Positions 34,141 to 42,103 of a stretch of 64,000 nucleotides of DNA are shown here, piece after piece. Location: NCBI RefSeq assembly GCF_023208195.1, contig NZ_CP060034.1, positions 806,001-870,000 on the forward strand, written 5' to 3'. Position 1 is the stretch's first letter; every line of letters begins with the position of its first letter. The notes beneath the pieces were generated by a model. It was not told where the DNA came from. It saw only the letters and a program-made list of their open reading frames with translations, and searched no databases. The DNA comes from Nocardioides sp. InS609-2. Its GTDB lineage: Bacteria > Actinomycetota > Actinomycetes > Propionibacteriales > Nocardioidaceae. The translations under genes and the position numbers were made by a program.

Positions 34141-35070
34141 ATGACGATGCTGCTGATCCTGGGCCTGCTTCTGGTCCTGCTCGCGATCTACCTCGTGTCG
34201 ATGGCCAGTCGCACCGCGCAGCACGAGAGCGCCAGCGTTGCCCGGGCACTGGCCGCCCTCGAGGCGATGGGTGGCGCACCGCGCGAGCTCACCGCCGAGC
34301 TCGACCGGCCGTTCAAGGAGCGCGTGCTCGACCCGCTCCAGCGCCGTGCCCTTGCGATCGGCCGGACGTTCACCGGCGCCGACTCCTCGGAGCGCATCCG
34401 GCACAAGCTCGATCTCGCCGGCAGCCCGGTCGGCTGGACCGTCGACCGGGTGGTTGCCCTCAAGGTCGTCGGGCTGGTCGTCGGCCCCGTGATAGCGGCA
34501 GCGGTGGCGTTCCTAGTGCTCGACCTCTCGCTCACCACCCGCATCGTCGTGGTCGGCGCAGGCGCCGTGCTCGGTTTCTTCGCCGTGAACTTCTACCTGT
34601 ACCAGAAGGGCTACGACCGCCAGAAGCAGCTGCAGAAGGACCTGCCTGACGCGATCGACCTGCTCACGATCAGCGTCGAGTCGGGCCTGGCCTTCGACGC
34701 CGCCGTGCAGCAGGTGTCCCGCAACACCGAGGGACCGCTGTCCGACGAGTTCTCCAGGGCGCTGCGCGAGATGCAGATCGGCTCCGGCCGCTCCGACGCC
34801 CTGCGCGGCATGGCCGACCGCACCAACCTGCCGGAGTTCCGCGGATTCATCGGCTCGCTGGTGCAGGCCGACGCGTTCGGCATCCCCATCGCGCAGGTGC
34901 TGCGCGTACAGTCGTCGGAGATGCGTGTCAAGAGACGACAGCGTGCCGAGGAGAAGGCCCAGCAGGTGCCGGTGAAGATGACGATCCCCCTGATCTTCTG
35001 CATCCTGCCCTGCCTGTTCATCGCCGTCCTCGGGCCGGCAGCCATCAACATCATGGACAACTTCGGGTGA
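34141..35070 (+). CDS. tadC: Tad pilus membrane platform protein TadC
   Basis: 309 aa type II secretion F-domain protein. Four membrane helices (two near the N terminus, residues 2-20 and 105-155; one pair at the C terminus) flank the F domain QLQKDLPDAIDLLTISVESG and RALREMQIGSGRSDALRGMA. It pairs with TadB as the inner-membrane platform. GGAGG lies 6 nt before the ATG. The TGA stop overlaps the next ATG (TGATG), so the sensor kinase is translated with it. Confidence 0.93.
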   Translation: MTMLLILGLLLVLLAIYLVSMASRTAQHESASVARALAALEAMGGAPRELTAELDRPFKERVLDPLQRRALAIGRTFTGADSSERIRHKLDLAGSPVGWTVDRVVALKVVGLVVGPVIAAAVAFLVLDLSLTTRIVVVGAGAVLGFFAVNFYLYQKGYDRQKQLQKDLPDAIDLLTISVESGLAFDAAVQQVSRNTEGPLSDEFSRALREMQIGSGRSDALRGMADRTNLPEFRGFIGSLVQADAFGIPIAQVLRVQSSEMRVKRRQRAEEKAQQVPVKMTIPLIFCILPCLFIAVLGPAAINIMDNFG

Positions 35071-36662
35071 TGGCCGCCCAGGCCCAGCACCCTCACTCCG
35101 GACTCGTCGACGGCGCGAGAGCGTTCGTCCTGCTCGCGCTCGGTGCTCCCGTGCTGTGGGCTCGCGAGGTCTACGGGGTGCTGGGTCTGCTGGCCCTCAT
35201 CGGTGTCTGGCTGGCGGTCTCACTGGCGGTGCGCACCCGGCTCTCGCTGGCGCTGATCTGCCTGGCCGAGGCTCTCGCCGTCGGACTCATCTGCGGCATC
35301 GCCTTCGCGCAGGCGCCGGCGCTCCTGGCGGCGCTCGCCGTGCCACCGTTCGCGCACGGTCTGTGGCGCGGGGCCCGCGGAGTGGCCGCGTCTCTCTCCG
35401 CCGAGGCCATCGGACTCGTGGTCGTCATGGGACTGGGACAGGCGGCGCCGACGGCCGACCAGATGGCGGACGTCTTCACCTGGCTGGTCACGGGGTTCGG
35501 GCTCGGCCTGGTAGCCAGCTTTCTGGGCTCACTGGCCGACGAAGAACCCGACAGCTCGGCGCCGTACCGCGAGGCCAGGCTGCTCATCCGCGAGCTGCTC
35601 GACCTCTCCGGCCGACTCAGCGGCGGACTCGACCCCACCAGCATGGCGGGGTCGATCCTCGAGGAGGTCGGCTCGGAGCTGCCGGTGCAGCGTGCGGTGC
35701 TCCACGTGAGCCGCGACGACGTCCTGATCGCCCTCGCCAGCCACTCGTCGTCCGAGGAGCCCGAGCCGTCGAACATCGACGAGCTGGCCGAAACGGCCTG
35801 GTCGGAGGGTTCGGTGCAGGTGGTCGGTCACGACTTCGCCTTCCCACTGACGACGTCCGGCGTGACGATCGCCGTCGTCAGCGGGCGACTCGCTGCCGGT
35901 CTCGACCCCGAGCTGCTGGGTCTGACCAAGCAGCTGCGCTCGCTCGCGACCAGGCTCGAGCCGATCGCGCTACGCCTCGACACCGCACAGCTGTTCGCGG
36001 AGTTCCGCGACTCCGCGACCTCCGACGAGCGACGCCGGCTGGCCAGGGAGATGCACGACGGTGTGGCCCAGGACATCGCGTCGATGGGCTACATCGTCGA
36101 CGCCCTGATCAGCGCGGCGCCCACGCCCGAGCACGAAGCCGCGCTCCACCAGCTGCGTTCGATGATCACCTCAGTGGTCGGGGAGGTCCGTCACTCCGTG
36201 ATGACGCTGCGCACCCAGGCCGGGTCGAGCGAGAGTCTCGGGGCCGCGATCGCGGCCTTGGCCCGCCATCTGAGCGACGTGAGCGGCATGCCGATCTCGG
36301 TGACCGCCGACGAACGGACCAGTCGCCTCCGCCACGAGGTGGAGGCGGAGCTGCTGCGCATCGCCCAGGAGGCGATGAACAATGCCGTGAGGCACTCGAG
36401 GGCTACGGTGATCAACGTGCACTGCCGCGTCCACGCCCCGTCCGCCGAGATCGTCGTCACCGACGACGGCCGCGGGCTCCAGCCCGGCCGACGCGACTCC
36501 CATGGCCTGTCCATCATGCGAGAGCGCGCCGCCCTCATCGGCGGCGTGCTCGACGTGGGTCCGGCCGAGGGCGGTGGTACGCGGGTGTCCGTCCGTGTGG
36601 GAGATTCGGTACGAGTGCACCCTGACGACAACCCCTCACCCAAGGATCGCATCGACGCATGA
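35070..36662 (+). CDS. Sensor histidine kinase coupled to the Tad operon
   Basis: 530 aa NarL-class kinase. Five or six membrane helices in residues 15-155 (SLALICLAEALAVGLICGIA among them), a GAF-like region near 175-320, HisKA_3 with the phosphorylated His (near residue 328) in LAREMHDGVAQDIASMG, and HATPase with N-box LLRIAQEAMNNAVRHSR and G box VTDDGRGLQPGRRD. It starts within TGATG after tadC and ends within ATGA before the regulator, so kinase and regulator are bound to the pilus operon at translation. It probably tunes pilus or pilin expression; the signal is unknown. Confidence 0.9.
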   Translation: MAAQAQHPHSGLVDGARAFVLLALGAPVLWAREVYGVLGLLALIGVWLAVSLAVRTRLSLALICLAEALAVGLICGIAFAQAPALLAALAVPPFAHGLWRGARGVAASLSAEAIGLVVVMGLGQAAPTADQMADVFTWLVTGFGLGLVASFLGSLADEEPDSSAPYREARLLIRELLDLSGRLSGGLDPTSMAGSILEEVGSELPVQRAVLHVSRDDVLIALASHSSSEEPEPSNIDELAETAWSEGSVQVVGHDFAFPLTTSGVTIAVVSGRLAAGLDPELLGLTKQLRSLATRLEPIALRLDTAQLFAEFRDSATSDERRRLAREMHDGVAQDIASMGYIVDALISAAPTPEHEAALHQLRSMITSVVGEVRHSVMTLRTQAGSSESLGAAIAALARHLSDVSGMPISVTADERTSRLRHEVEAELLRIAQEAMNNAVRHSRATVINVHCRVHAPSAEIVVTDDGRGLQPGRRDSHGLSIMRERAALIGGVLDVGPAEGGGTRVSVRVGDSVRVHPDDNPSPKDRIDA

Positions 36663-37324
36663 ATGCTTCCGCCCCAGCCAGCCCGACGACCGTCCTGCTG
36701 GTCGATGACCATGAGCTGATCCGGCACGGCCTGGCCACTGCCTTCTCCCTCGACTCCTCGCTGCGCATCGTCGGCCAGGCCGGCACCGTCGCGCAGGCCC
36801 TGGCTGCGTGGCAGGAGCAGCGGCCGGCCGTGGTGGTCACCGACCTGCAGCTGCCCGACGGCACGGGTCTCGACGTCGTCCGCGCCGTACGTCGCGAGGC
36901 TCCCGACGCAGGCCTGGTCGTGCTGACCATGCACTCGGGCGACGAGCAGATCTTTGCTGCCATGGAGGCCGGCGCCTCGGCCTTCGTCGGCAAGGACTCG
37001 CCCTCCACCGAGGTGGTCAAAGCCGCCAAGCACGCCGCCGTGTCCCCCCGCACCTTTTTGTGCGCCGGTCTCTCGTCGGCGATGATCCGGCGCACCACTG
37101 GTGAGTCGACCCGGCTCTCCGACCGCGAGCACGAGGTGCTGCTGCTGCTCGCCGACGGACTCGGTGCCGGCCAGATCGCTGGCCAGCTCTACATGAGCGA
37201 GTCCACGGCCAAGTCCCACATCGCGCGGATCTACCAGAAGCTCGGCGCCACCAACCGCGCGCAGGCCCTGGTGACCGCGATGCGGAGCGGGCTGCTGTCG
37301 AGCATCTCCCCGAACGTGCGTTGA
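36659..37324 (+). CDS. NarL/FixJ-type response regulator of the Tad operon
   Basis: 221 aa. Receiver: LLVDDHELIRHGLATAFSLD, phospho-acceptor Asp in VVVTDLQLPDGTGLD, Thr in VVLTMHSG, Lys in AFVGKDSPST. Output: LuxR domain LSDREHEVLLLLADGLGAGQ and STAKSHIARIYQKL. Overlaps the kinase by ATGA. Likely target promoters are its own operon or the flp genes 150 nt downstream; an 8-bp inverted repeat follows its stop. Confidence 0.9.
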   Translation: MNASAPASPTTVLLVDDHELIRHGLATAFSLDSSLRIVGQAGTVAQALAAWQEQRPAVVVTDLQLPDGTGLDVVRAVRREAPDAGLVVLTMHSGDEQIFAAMEAGASAFVGKDSPSTEVVKAAKHAAVSPRTFLCAGLSSAMIRRTTGESTRLSDREHEVLLLLADGLGAGQIAGQLYMSESTAKSHIARIYQKLGATNRAQALVTAMRSGLLSSISPNVR

Positions 37325-37348
37325 CCGCGCGCCCGGGTCACCCCCGTG

Positions 37349-37366
37349 ATAGCCCGTTCGGGCTAT
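37349..37366 (+). terminator. Short perfect hairpin after the response regulator
   Basis: ATAGCCCG-TT-CGGGCTAT, a perfect inverted repeat 24 nt after the stop. There is no T-run, so it may be a weak terminator, an RNA-processing site, or a regulator-binding palindrome upstream of flp1. It is the only structured element seen in the 152-nt spacer. Confidence 0.4.
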
Positions 37367-37476
37367 GCATCCTCGACTGATGTGTGGACCGCATCACGCC
37401 GCGATTGCGGTGAAGATTGCGTCATCGGGCCAGGCGAGCGCCTCCGGTCCCAGCATCCACATCGGAAGGACTCACC

Positions 37477-37692
37477 ATGATCCAGTACATGACCATTCTC
37501 CTCCAGGGCCACAGGGCGAAGATGGACGAGCGCGGCGCCTCCGCCGTCGAGTACGGCCTGCTCATCGCCGGCATCGCGGCCATCATCGTCGTTGCCGTCA
37601 TGGCCCTCGGCCCGGTCGTCAAGGAAGCCTTCTCGGACACCTGCACTGCCATCAGAAGCAGCACCACCACCACTGCCACCTGCTCAACCTGA
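37477..37692 (+). CDS. flp: Flp/Fap-type IVb pilin, copy 1
   Basis: 71 aa prepilin. Leader of 20 residues ending DERG, then ASAVEYGLLIAGIAAIIVVA: cleavage after Gly20 puts Glu at +5 and Tyr at +6, the Flp signature read by TadV-type peptidase. The mature pilin is about 51 aa with one hydrophobic helix and two cysteines (Cys56 and Cys69) bracketing a Ser/Thr-rich loop. GGAAGGA lies 6 nt before the ATG, the strongest ribosome site of the locus, fitting a major pilin. No prepilin peptidase, TadE or TadF gene is in the window. Confidence 0.95.
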   Translation: MIQYMTILLQGHRAKMDERGASAVEYGLLIAGIAAIIVVAVMALGPVVKEAFSDTCTAIRSSTTTTATCST

Positions 37693-37714
37693 CCTGCGCT
37701 CAAGCGTGATCGGG

Positions 37715-37745
37715 GATGGCCGTGGGCAGCCAGCTCGCGGCCATC
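37715..37745 (+). terminator. Intercistronic hairpin between the two pilin genes
   Basis: GATGGCCG and CGGCCATC form an 8-bp perfect stem with a 15-nt loop, 22 nt after the flp1 stop and without a T-run. It may stabilise or partly terminate the flp1 message. Confidence 0.4.
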
Positions 37746-37779
37746 TGTCCCATCAAGACACTGTGAAGGACGTAGTGAC

Positions 37780-37968
37780 GTGAGGCAGAAGCCATTGCGG
37801 GATGAACGGGGCGCCAGCGCCGTCGAGTACGGCCTGCTCGTCTCGGGCATCGCCGCGGTCATCGCGGTTGCCGTCTACCTGTTCGGCGGGGTCACCGGCG
37901 AGATGTTCACCGGGACCTGCGACACCATCAGGATCGAGACGGGTGCCAGCAGCGGCTCCTGCTCCTGA
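37780..37968 (+). CDS. flp: Flp/Fap-type IVb pilin, copy 2
   Basis: 62 aa prepilin. Leader of 11 residues ending DERG, then ASAVEYGLLVSGIAAVIAVA; predicted cleavage after Gly11 with Glu at +5. Mature form about 51 aa. Cys47 and Cys61 lie +36 and +50 from the cleavage site, almost the same as in copy 1 (+36 and +49). GTG start with GAAGGA 9 nt upstream, weaker than copy 1, so it could be a minor pilin. Ends 10 nt from the convergent M48 protease gene. Confidence 0.92.
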   Translation: MRQKPLRDERGASAVEYGLLVSGIAAVIAVAVYLFGGVTGEMFTGTCDTIRIETGASSGSCS

Positions 37969-37978
37969 CGCATCGGGT

Positions 37979-39232
37979 TCAGTCGATCAGCCGGTCGGCG
38001 ACAGCGATCCGCATCAGCACTCCCGGGTGCGACCCGAACCACCACTGTGACCACGCCGGTGGTGTCGAGTCGGCCATCGACCGCAGCGCCAGTTGACGCT
38101 GCAGCTCCACGAACGGCGCCCGCTCCCCGGTAGTCCTGAGCGCGTCGACATCGGCCCGCGTCTCGATCTGCCGGCTGATGCCGTTCTGCACCGGCGCCGA
38201 CAGCACCGTCCCGAACGCCATCAGCGCCAGCACCAGCGGCACCACCGCCACGTCGGCCATCCCGTCGCTCCCGTGGCCCGACCGGCGCCGTGACCAGCCG
38301 ACGACAAGCGCGAGCAGACCGACACCCATCACCGCACCGGTCGCGCCCAGCGCGGTGCCCACGACCACGTCGCGATGTCGTGCGTGGGCCAGCTCGTGGG
38401 CGACCACCGACAGCGCCTCGTCGCGCGGCAGGTCGTCGACCAGATTGTCGTAGAGCACGACCCGCCTGGTGCCGCCGAAGCCGCTGACATAGGCATTGAG
38501 CGTCGTCGTACGACGCGAGGCGTCGGCCACCAGCACGTCGTCGACCGGCACGCCCTCCTTGCCGGCGAGCTCGAAGATGCCGGTGCGCAGGTCGCCGTCG
38601 GGCAGCGACGTGAAGTTGTTGAACACTGGCTCGACGAGCAACGGGTAGACGAACGACCCGAGCACGATCAGGGCCGCCAGCAGGCCTGCCGCGACCACCG
38701 GCCAGACTCTGCGCCACCGTCGGGCCAGCCCGATCAACATGACCAGCGCGATGCTGGTCACCACGATGTCGAGCACTTCGCCCTTGACGGTGTCGATTAC
38801 GTAGCCACCCCACGACTGGCGCGTCAGGTCGTTGGCTCGCTGAAGGCGTCGCAACATGATGGCGAAGGGCAGGGTGACCAGCCGGCCGATCAAGTCGCAG
38901 GCGGCGACGCCGAGCACGATCCTGACCCACCAGGGTCCGGGCAGCCGCTGCATCAGGCTCCGGCCGAGTCGCGTGAAGCCCAGCGCGGCGGCCACGACCA
39001 ACGCCACGGCGAGCGACCCCCAGCTCCAGATCCGGGCCCACCGGGCGAAATCGTCGGCCCGCGCGAGCTGCAACGTCGTGAACACCGACCCGGGGTCGAC
39101 GGGCGTCACGCGACCTCCGGGCACGGGGTGCCAGGGCACGACGAGTGCAGCGAGCACGACGAACGCGAGGCCACCCACGGCGGTCACCCACCACGCGATG
39201 CGACGATCTCCCGGCGTGGTGGTGTCGGTCAC
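37979..39232 (-). CDS. M48-family membrane zinc metallopeptidase (Ste24-like)
   Basis: 417 aa. Zinc site VVAHELAHARHRD (HELAH) in a protein with about six membrane helices, third ligand probably Glu in QIETRADVDALR. It matches the Ste24/HtpX-type proteases that cut membrane or misfolded proteins. The GTG overlaps the upstream gene's stop as GTGA, so the two putative metalloproteases are translated together. The gene lies convergent to the pilin genes; a link to pilin processing is possible but there is no prepilin peptidase motif. Confidence 0.88.
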   Translation of the reverse strand: MTDTTTPGDRRIAWWVTAVGGLAFVVLAALVVPWHPVPGGRVTPVDPGSVFTTLQLARADDFARWARIWSWGSLAVALVVAAALGFTRLGRSLMQRLPGPWWVRIVLGVAACDLIGRLVTLPFAIMLRRLQRANDLTRQSWGGYVIDTVKGEVLDIVVTSIALVMLIGLARRWRRVWPVVAAGLLAALIVLGSFVYPLLVEPVFNNFTSLPDGDLRTGIFELAGKEGVPVDDVLVADASRRTTTLNAYVSGFGGTRRVVLYDNLVDDLPRDEALSVVAHELAHARHRDVVVGTALGATGAVMGVGLLALVVGWSRRRSGHGSDGMADVAVVPLVLALMAFGTVLSAPVQNGISRQIETRADVDALRTTGERAPFVELQRQLALRSMADSTPPAWSQWWFGSHPGVLMRIAVADRLID

Positions 39233-40473
39233 GAGGCCAAGTCTTGCAGGCGGTCCCGCCACAGCCGGACCAGCCGCTGCTGGCTGATGCCAGCCTCTCC
39301 CAACGCATCCTCGACAGCGATGCCCGCGTCGGCGGCCCGGTAGACCTTCTCGAGGCCGTCCTGGCCGATCTGCTGAGAGAGCACCAGGCAAGCGAGCCAG
39401 GCTGACTCGTAGACCGCCTCGAGCCCATCGGCCGACGGGTCGAACTCCTCGGCTCCGGGCAGCCGGTCGGGTGGCCCGTCACGTCGCACCTGGCCCGCAA
39501 TGCGGGCGGCGGTGACCGAGAGCGGCAGGCGGACCTTGAGCAGGGCGACGTAGTCGGCGAAACCCTCGAGCAGCCACAGCGGCATCGGGCTGAGCGCGGC
39601 GTCGGTGGCGATGTGCACGACCTCGTGGGTCATCACGATCTGCGCGCCCTCGCTGCGCAGCCGGCGCGAGACGTCCGGGTTGACGAACACGTGCACGGGC
39701 GCCTGCTCGTCCTGGGATCCGTCCACCGTGGTCGTCACGGCCGCGACCGCGTCGTAGCTGCCCGGGGCCGAGCCCAGGGCCGCGTTGAGGCCGGCCGCGG
39801 ACGCCGGCACCTCCACCACGACCGACGGCCGCCACCGCGACAGCACGGCGCGCACTGCCGGGTAGGCGGCGCGGAGGCGGTCGGCGTACGTGCGGGCGAC
39901 GCGGCGCGACTCGGCGGCGAGAACCAGTAGCCCCTTGCCGCGTACGACGTGCACGCGCTGGCCGAGCCACACGGGTGAGCGACGGCTTCCGAACGGGTCT
40001 CCGAAGGACGTGATGCCCACTGTGTCTGCCACCGGTGCGAAACCGACCACCACCTCGGTGGCGGCCGGGAAGCTGTCGAACCCGCCGAAGGCCCAGGTGA
40101 GGTCGACCGCTGCCTGCCAGGAGCCGTCGGCAGCCACGGCGCCGACCTCGTCGACGTACCGCATCGAGAAGTCCTCGACGTCGAGGTCACGGCTGTTGGC
40201 CACCACGTCGGCCAGCAGGGTGCGCGACGCCTCGTCGGGAGCGAGGGCCTCCAGTGCGGAGCCGTCGCCCGACTCCACGGCGTGTTCCAGGGTGTGCAGG
40301 GCAGATGCCGCCAGCGCGGGCTGTGCACTCGGCCGCTCCCCCGGCGTGGCGCCTGGCTCGACGCGGTAAGTGTCGTCGCGGAACACCACGACGACAACGA
40401 CGACCAGGGCCGCCACGACGCACAACGAAAGACCGGCCACCCACCAACGTGGGCGACCGGTCCTCGAGGTCAT
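39229..40473 (-). CDS. Membrane-anchored putative gluzincin metalloprotease
   Basis: 414 aa. One N-terminal membrane helix (VAGLSLCVVAALVVVVVVVF) and a large outside part. Near residue 295 is VMTHEVVHIATDAALSPMP, an HEVVH zinc motif, followed by WLLEGFADYVALL whose Glu is the expected third ligand of peptidase-MA-like gluzincins. Residues 60-200 look like a SnoaL/NTF2-type region. ATG (14 nt after the NlpC/P60 stop, with GGAG upstream) is preferred; an ATG 39 nt earlier would overlap that gene. Substrate unknown. Confidence 0.78.
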   Translation of the reverse strand: MTSRTGRPRWWVAGLSLCVVAALVVVVVVVFRDDTYRVEPGATPGERPSAQPALAASALHTLEHAVESGDGSALEALAPDEASRTLLADVVANSRDLDVEDFSMRYVDEVGAVAADGSWQAAVDLTWAFGGFDSFPAATEVVVGFAPVADTVGITSFGDPFGSRRSPVWLGQRVHVVRGKGLLVLAAESRRVARTYADRLRAAYPAVRAVLSRWRPSVVVEVPASAAGLNAALGSAPGSYDAVAAVTTTVDGSQDEQAPVHVFVNPDVSRRLRSEGAQIVMTHEVVHIATDAALSPMPLWLLEGFADYVALLKVRLPLSVTAARIAGQVRRDGPPDRLPGAEEFDPSADGLEAVYESAWLACLVLSQQIGQDGLEKVYRAADAGIAVEDALGEAGISQQRLVRLWRDRLQDLAS

Positions 40474-40486
40474 CTGTGGGGCTCCA

Positions 40487-41482
40487 TCAGCCGGGGCGAA
40501 CCGCTCCGACATAGGGCATCGAGTAGAGGCCGGAGACTGCCACGCCCGTGCCCGGGTTGGCGGCGTGCACGATCAGGCCGTTGCCGATGTACATGCCGAC
40601 GTGGCTGATCGGGCTGTAGTAGAAGACCAGGTCGCCGGGCTGGAGGTCGCTGGCCGCGATGTGCGGGCCGGAGCCGTACTGGGCGCTGGACGAGTGCGGG
40701 AGACCCACACCGGCCTGGGCCCAGGCCATCATCGTCAGACCGGAGCAGTCGAACGCGCTCGGGCCGGCAGCGCCGTAGACGTAGGAGTCGCCGACCTGCG
40801 CCATCGCGTAGCCGACGGCGGCCGCGGCCCGGCCTGACGCGGGTACGTCGGAGGGCAGGCGGGTGGTGCTGCCACCGCGGGACAAGGCGAGCAGACGGGT
40901 GCGCTCCTCGTCCTTCAGCTCGGAGAGCAAGGTCTTGGCCTCGGCGAGCTTGGCGTCGACCTCCTTCTTCTCGTCGGAGAGCTGCGCGGTGACGTCGGCG
41001 ATCTCGCTCGAGCGCTCGGTCGTCGCCTCGTGGCGCAGGTCGAGGGCGTCGAGCTCGGTGGAGTAGGAGGAGAACAGGTCGGACTGGAGGTCGTTGAACG
41101 CCGACATCGTCGAGAGCTGGCCCAGGAAGGCGCCGGGGTCCTCGGAGACGACGACCTGGCCGACCGTGGAGATGCCCTCGCCCTGGTACTGGCGGAGAAC
41201 GGACTCGCGGACCTGGTCGCGGACCACGTCGAGGCGGGCGTCCTGACGGCGCTCGTCGGACTCGAGCGTGCCGAGGTCTTCGGTCAGGTCATCGAGCTGC
41301 AGCTGGGCGTCGTGGTAACGCTCCTGCGCCTGCTCGGCCTGGTGGTAGAGGCGGTCGACGCGCGCTTGCACGTCCTTGATCTCGGGCTCGGCCTGCGCCG
41401 GAGTGGCCGCGATGAAGCCGGTGAAGGCGATCGCAGTCAGGCCGATGACGGCAGTGCTGAGTCGCAGCCGGTCGTGGATCAC
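40487..41482 (-). CDS. Secreted NlpC/P60 peptidoglycan hydrolase
   Basis: 331 aa. Signal peptide (about residues 1-28, ending ATPAQAE), a coiled coil of about 160 residues that typically keeps such enzymes auto-inhibited or binds FtsEX, then an NlpC/P60 domain: Cys in AFDCSGLTMMAWAQAGV, His in PISHVGMYIGNG, third residue His in LIVHAANPG. It should cut D-Glu to diaminopimelate bonds in the cell wall, as do RipA-type enzymes; Rv2190c occupies the same neighbourhood. GTG start with GGGAG about 11 nt upstream. Its leader carries a c-di-AMP riboswitch. Confidence 0.93.
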   Translation of the reverse strand: MIHDRLRLSTAVIGLTAIAFTGFIAATPAQAEPEIKDVQARVDRLYHQAEQAQERYHDAQLQLDDLTEDLGTLESDERRQDARLDVVRDQVRESVLRQYQGEGISTVGQVVVSEDPGAFLGQLSTMSAFNDLQSDLFSSYSTELDALDLRHEATTERSSEIADVTAQLSDEKKEVDAKLAEAKTLLSELKDEERTRLLALSRGGSTTRLPSDVPASGRAAAAVGYAMAQVGDSYVYGAAGPSAFDCSGLTMMAWAQAGVGLPHSSSAQYGSGPHIAASDLQPGDLVFYYSPISHVGMYIGNGLIVHAANPGTGVAVSGLYSMPYVGAVRPG

Positions 41483-41501
41483 GAGCGGGCGGTCTCCCTT
41501 G

Positions 41502-41680
41502 TGTGTCGTACGCCTACCGGGTGAGCTGACGGATTCGGGCACGACATGCCCTACACCGACTCCTCGGCCACACAAGTGCGGCCGCCTTGACGGCGATTCA
41601 CCCCAGAGGGAATGGTTCCCCGGCTCCAGGTCACGGTTGCCCGTGACCAAAGACTCGGCGCGGCCCCCGCACAGATCCTG
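41502..41680 (-). ncRNA. c-di-AMP riboswitch (ydaO-yuaA class)
   Basis: Read on the minus strand, the 5' part has CGCCGAGTCTTTGGTCACGG with its complementary CAACCGTGACC, the middle has GAGCCGGGGAACCATTCC then TGGGGTGAATCG, and the 3' part has CCCGAATCCGTCAGCTCACC followed by CGGTAGGCG. These are the conserved elements of the ydaO-yuaA aptamer in their normal order and spacing. It is the leader of the NlpC/P60 gene, the usual actinobacterial setting, where c-di-AMP binding turns the cell-wall hydrolase off. About 20 nt separate it from the ribosome site and start. The remaining bases of the 331-nt spacer hold a promoter and nothing else recognised. Confidence 0.95.
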
Positions 41681-41712
41681 ATGATCCGCTGCCACGGGAG
41701 CCAGAACGTCCG

Positions 41713-41742
41713 AGACTAACGGCGCAGGTGTGGCTGAGCCAA
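41713..41742 (-). promoter_or_regulatory. Promoter of the riboswitch-NlpC/P60 transcript
   Basis: -35 TTGGCT and -10 TAGTCT with an 18-nt spacer; predicted start near 41706, giving about 30 nt before the aptamer. Confidence 0.55.
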
Positions 41743-41813
41743 ACTTTCAACCGGATGTCGCGCCGCGTTTCGGGTCTCATCGTGAGATCCGAGTCACACC
41801 TGTCACACCTGCC

Positions 41814-42020
41814 TCATGCGGACTCGACCTCCGGACCGGCAACCGGCCGCACCAGCCGCAGCGGTGGCACCAGCCCACTGGCAGCCAGGACGTCGAGCGC
41901 TGCGCGTTCGTCGTCGTCGAAGGTGAGTTCGGGGGGCGGGCCCAGGAGCACCGTCACCACGCAGTCGTGGCAGGCCAACCCCCGCACCAGGCAGGTGTCG
42001 CAGTCGATCCGTGTCGTCAT
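41814..42020 (-). CDS. Small cysteine-rich protein
   Basis: 68 aa, unknown. The N terminus MTTRIDCDTCLVRGLACHDC has four cysteines in CxxC-x6-CxxC order, a likely zinc or iron site; residues 32-50 read LTFDDDERAALDVLAASGL, a helix. The ATG fits this compact unit; a GTG upstream would add 10 unrelated residues. Similar short proteins are widespread next to this part of the actinobacterial chromosome. No ribosome site is evident. Confidence 0.72.
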   Translation of the reverse strand: MTTRIDCDTCLVRGLACHDCVVTVLLGPPPELTFDDDERAALDVLAASGLVPPLRLVRPVAGPEVESA

Positions 42021-42103
42021 GCTCCGGACTGAAACAGCCGGCACCGACATTCCCGGCCGGGCCGGCCGTCAGCGGCGTGTCGGGCCCGGGTTCGCGCCCG
42101 GCG

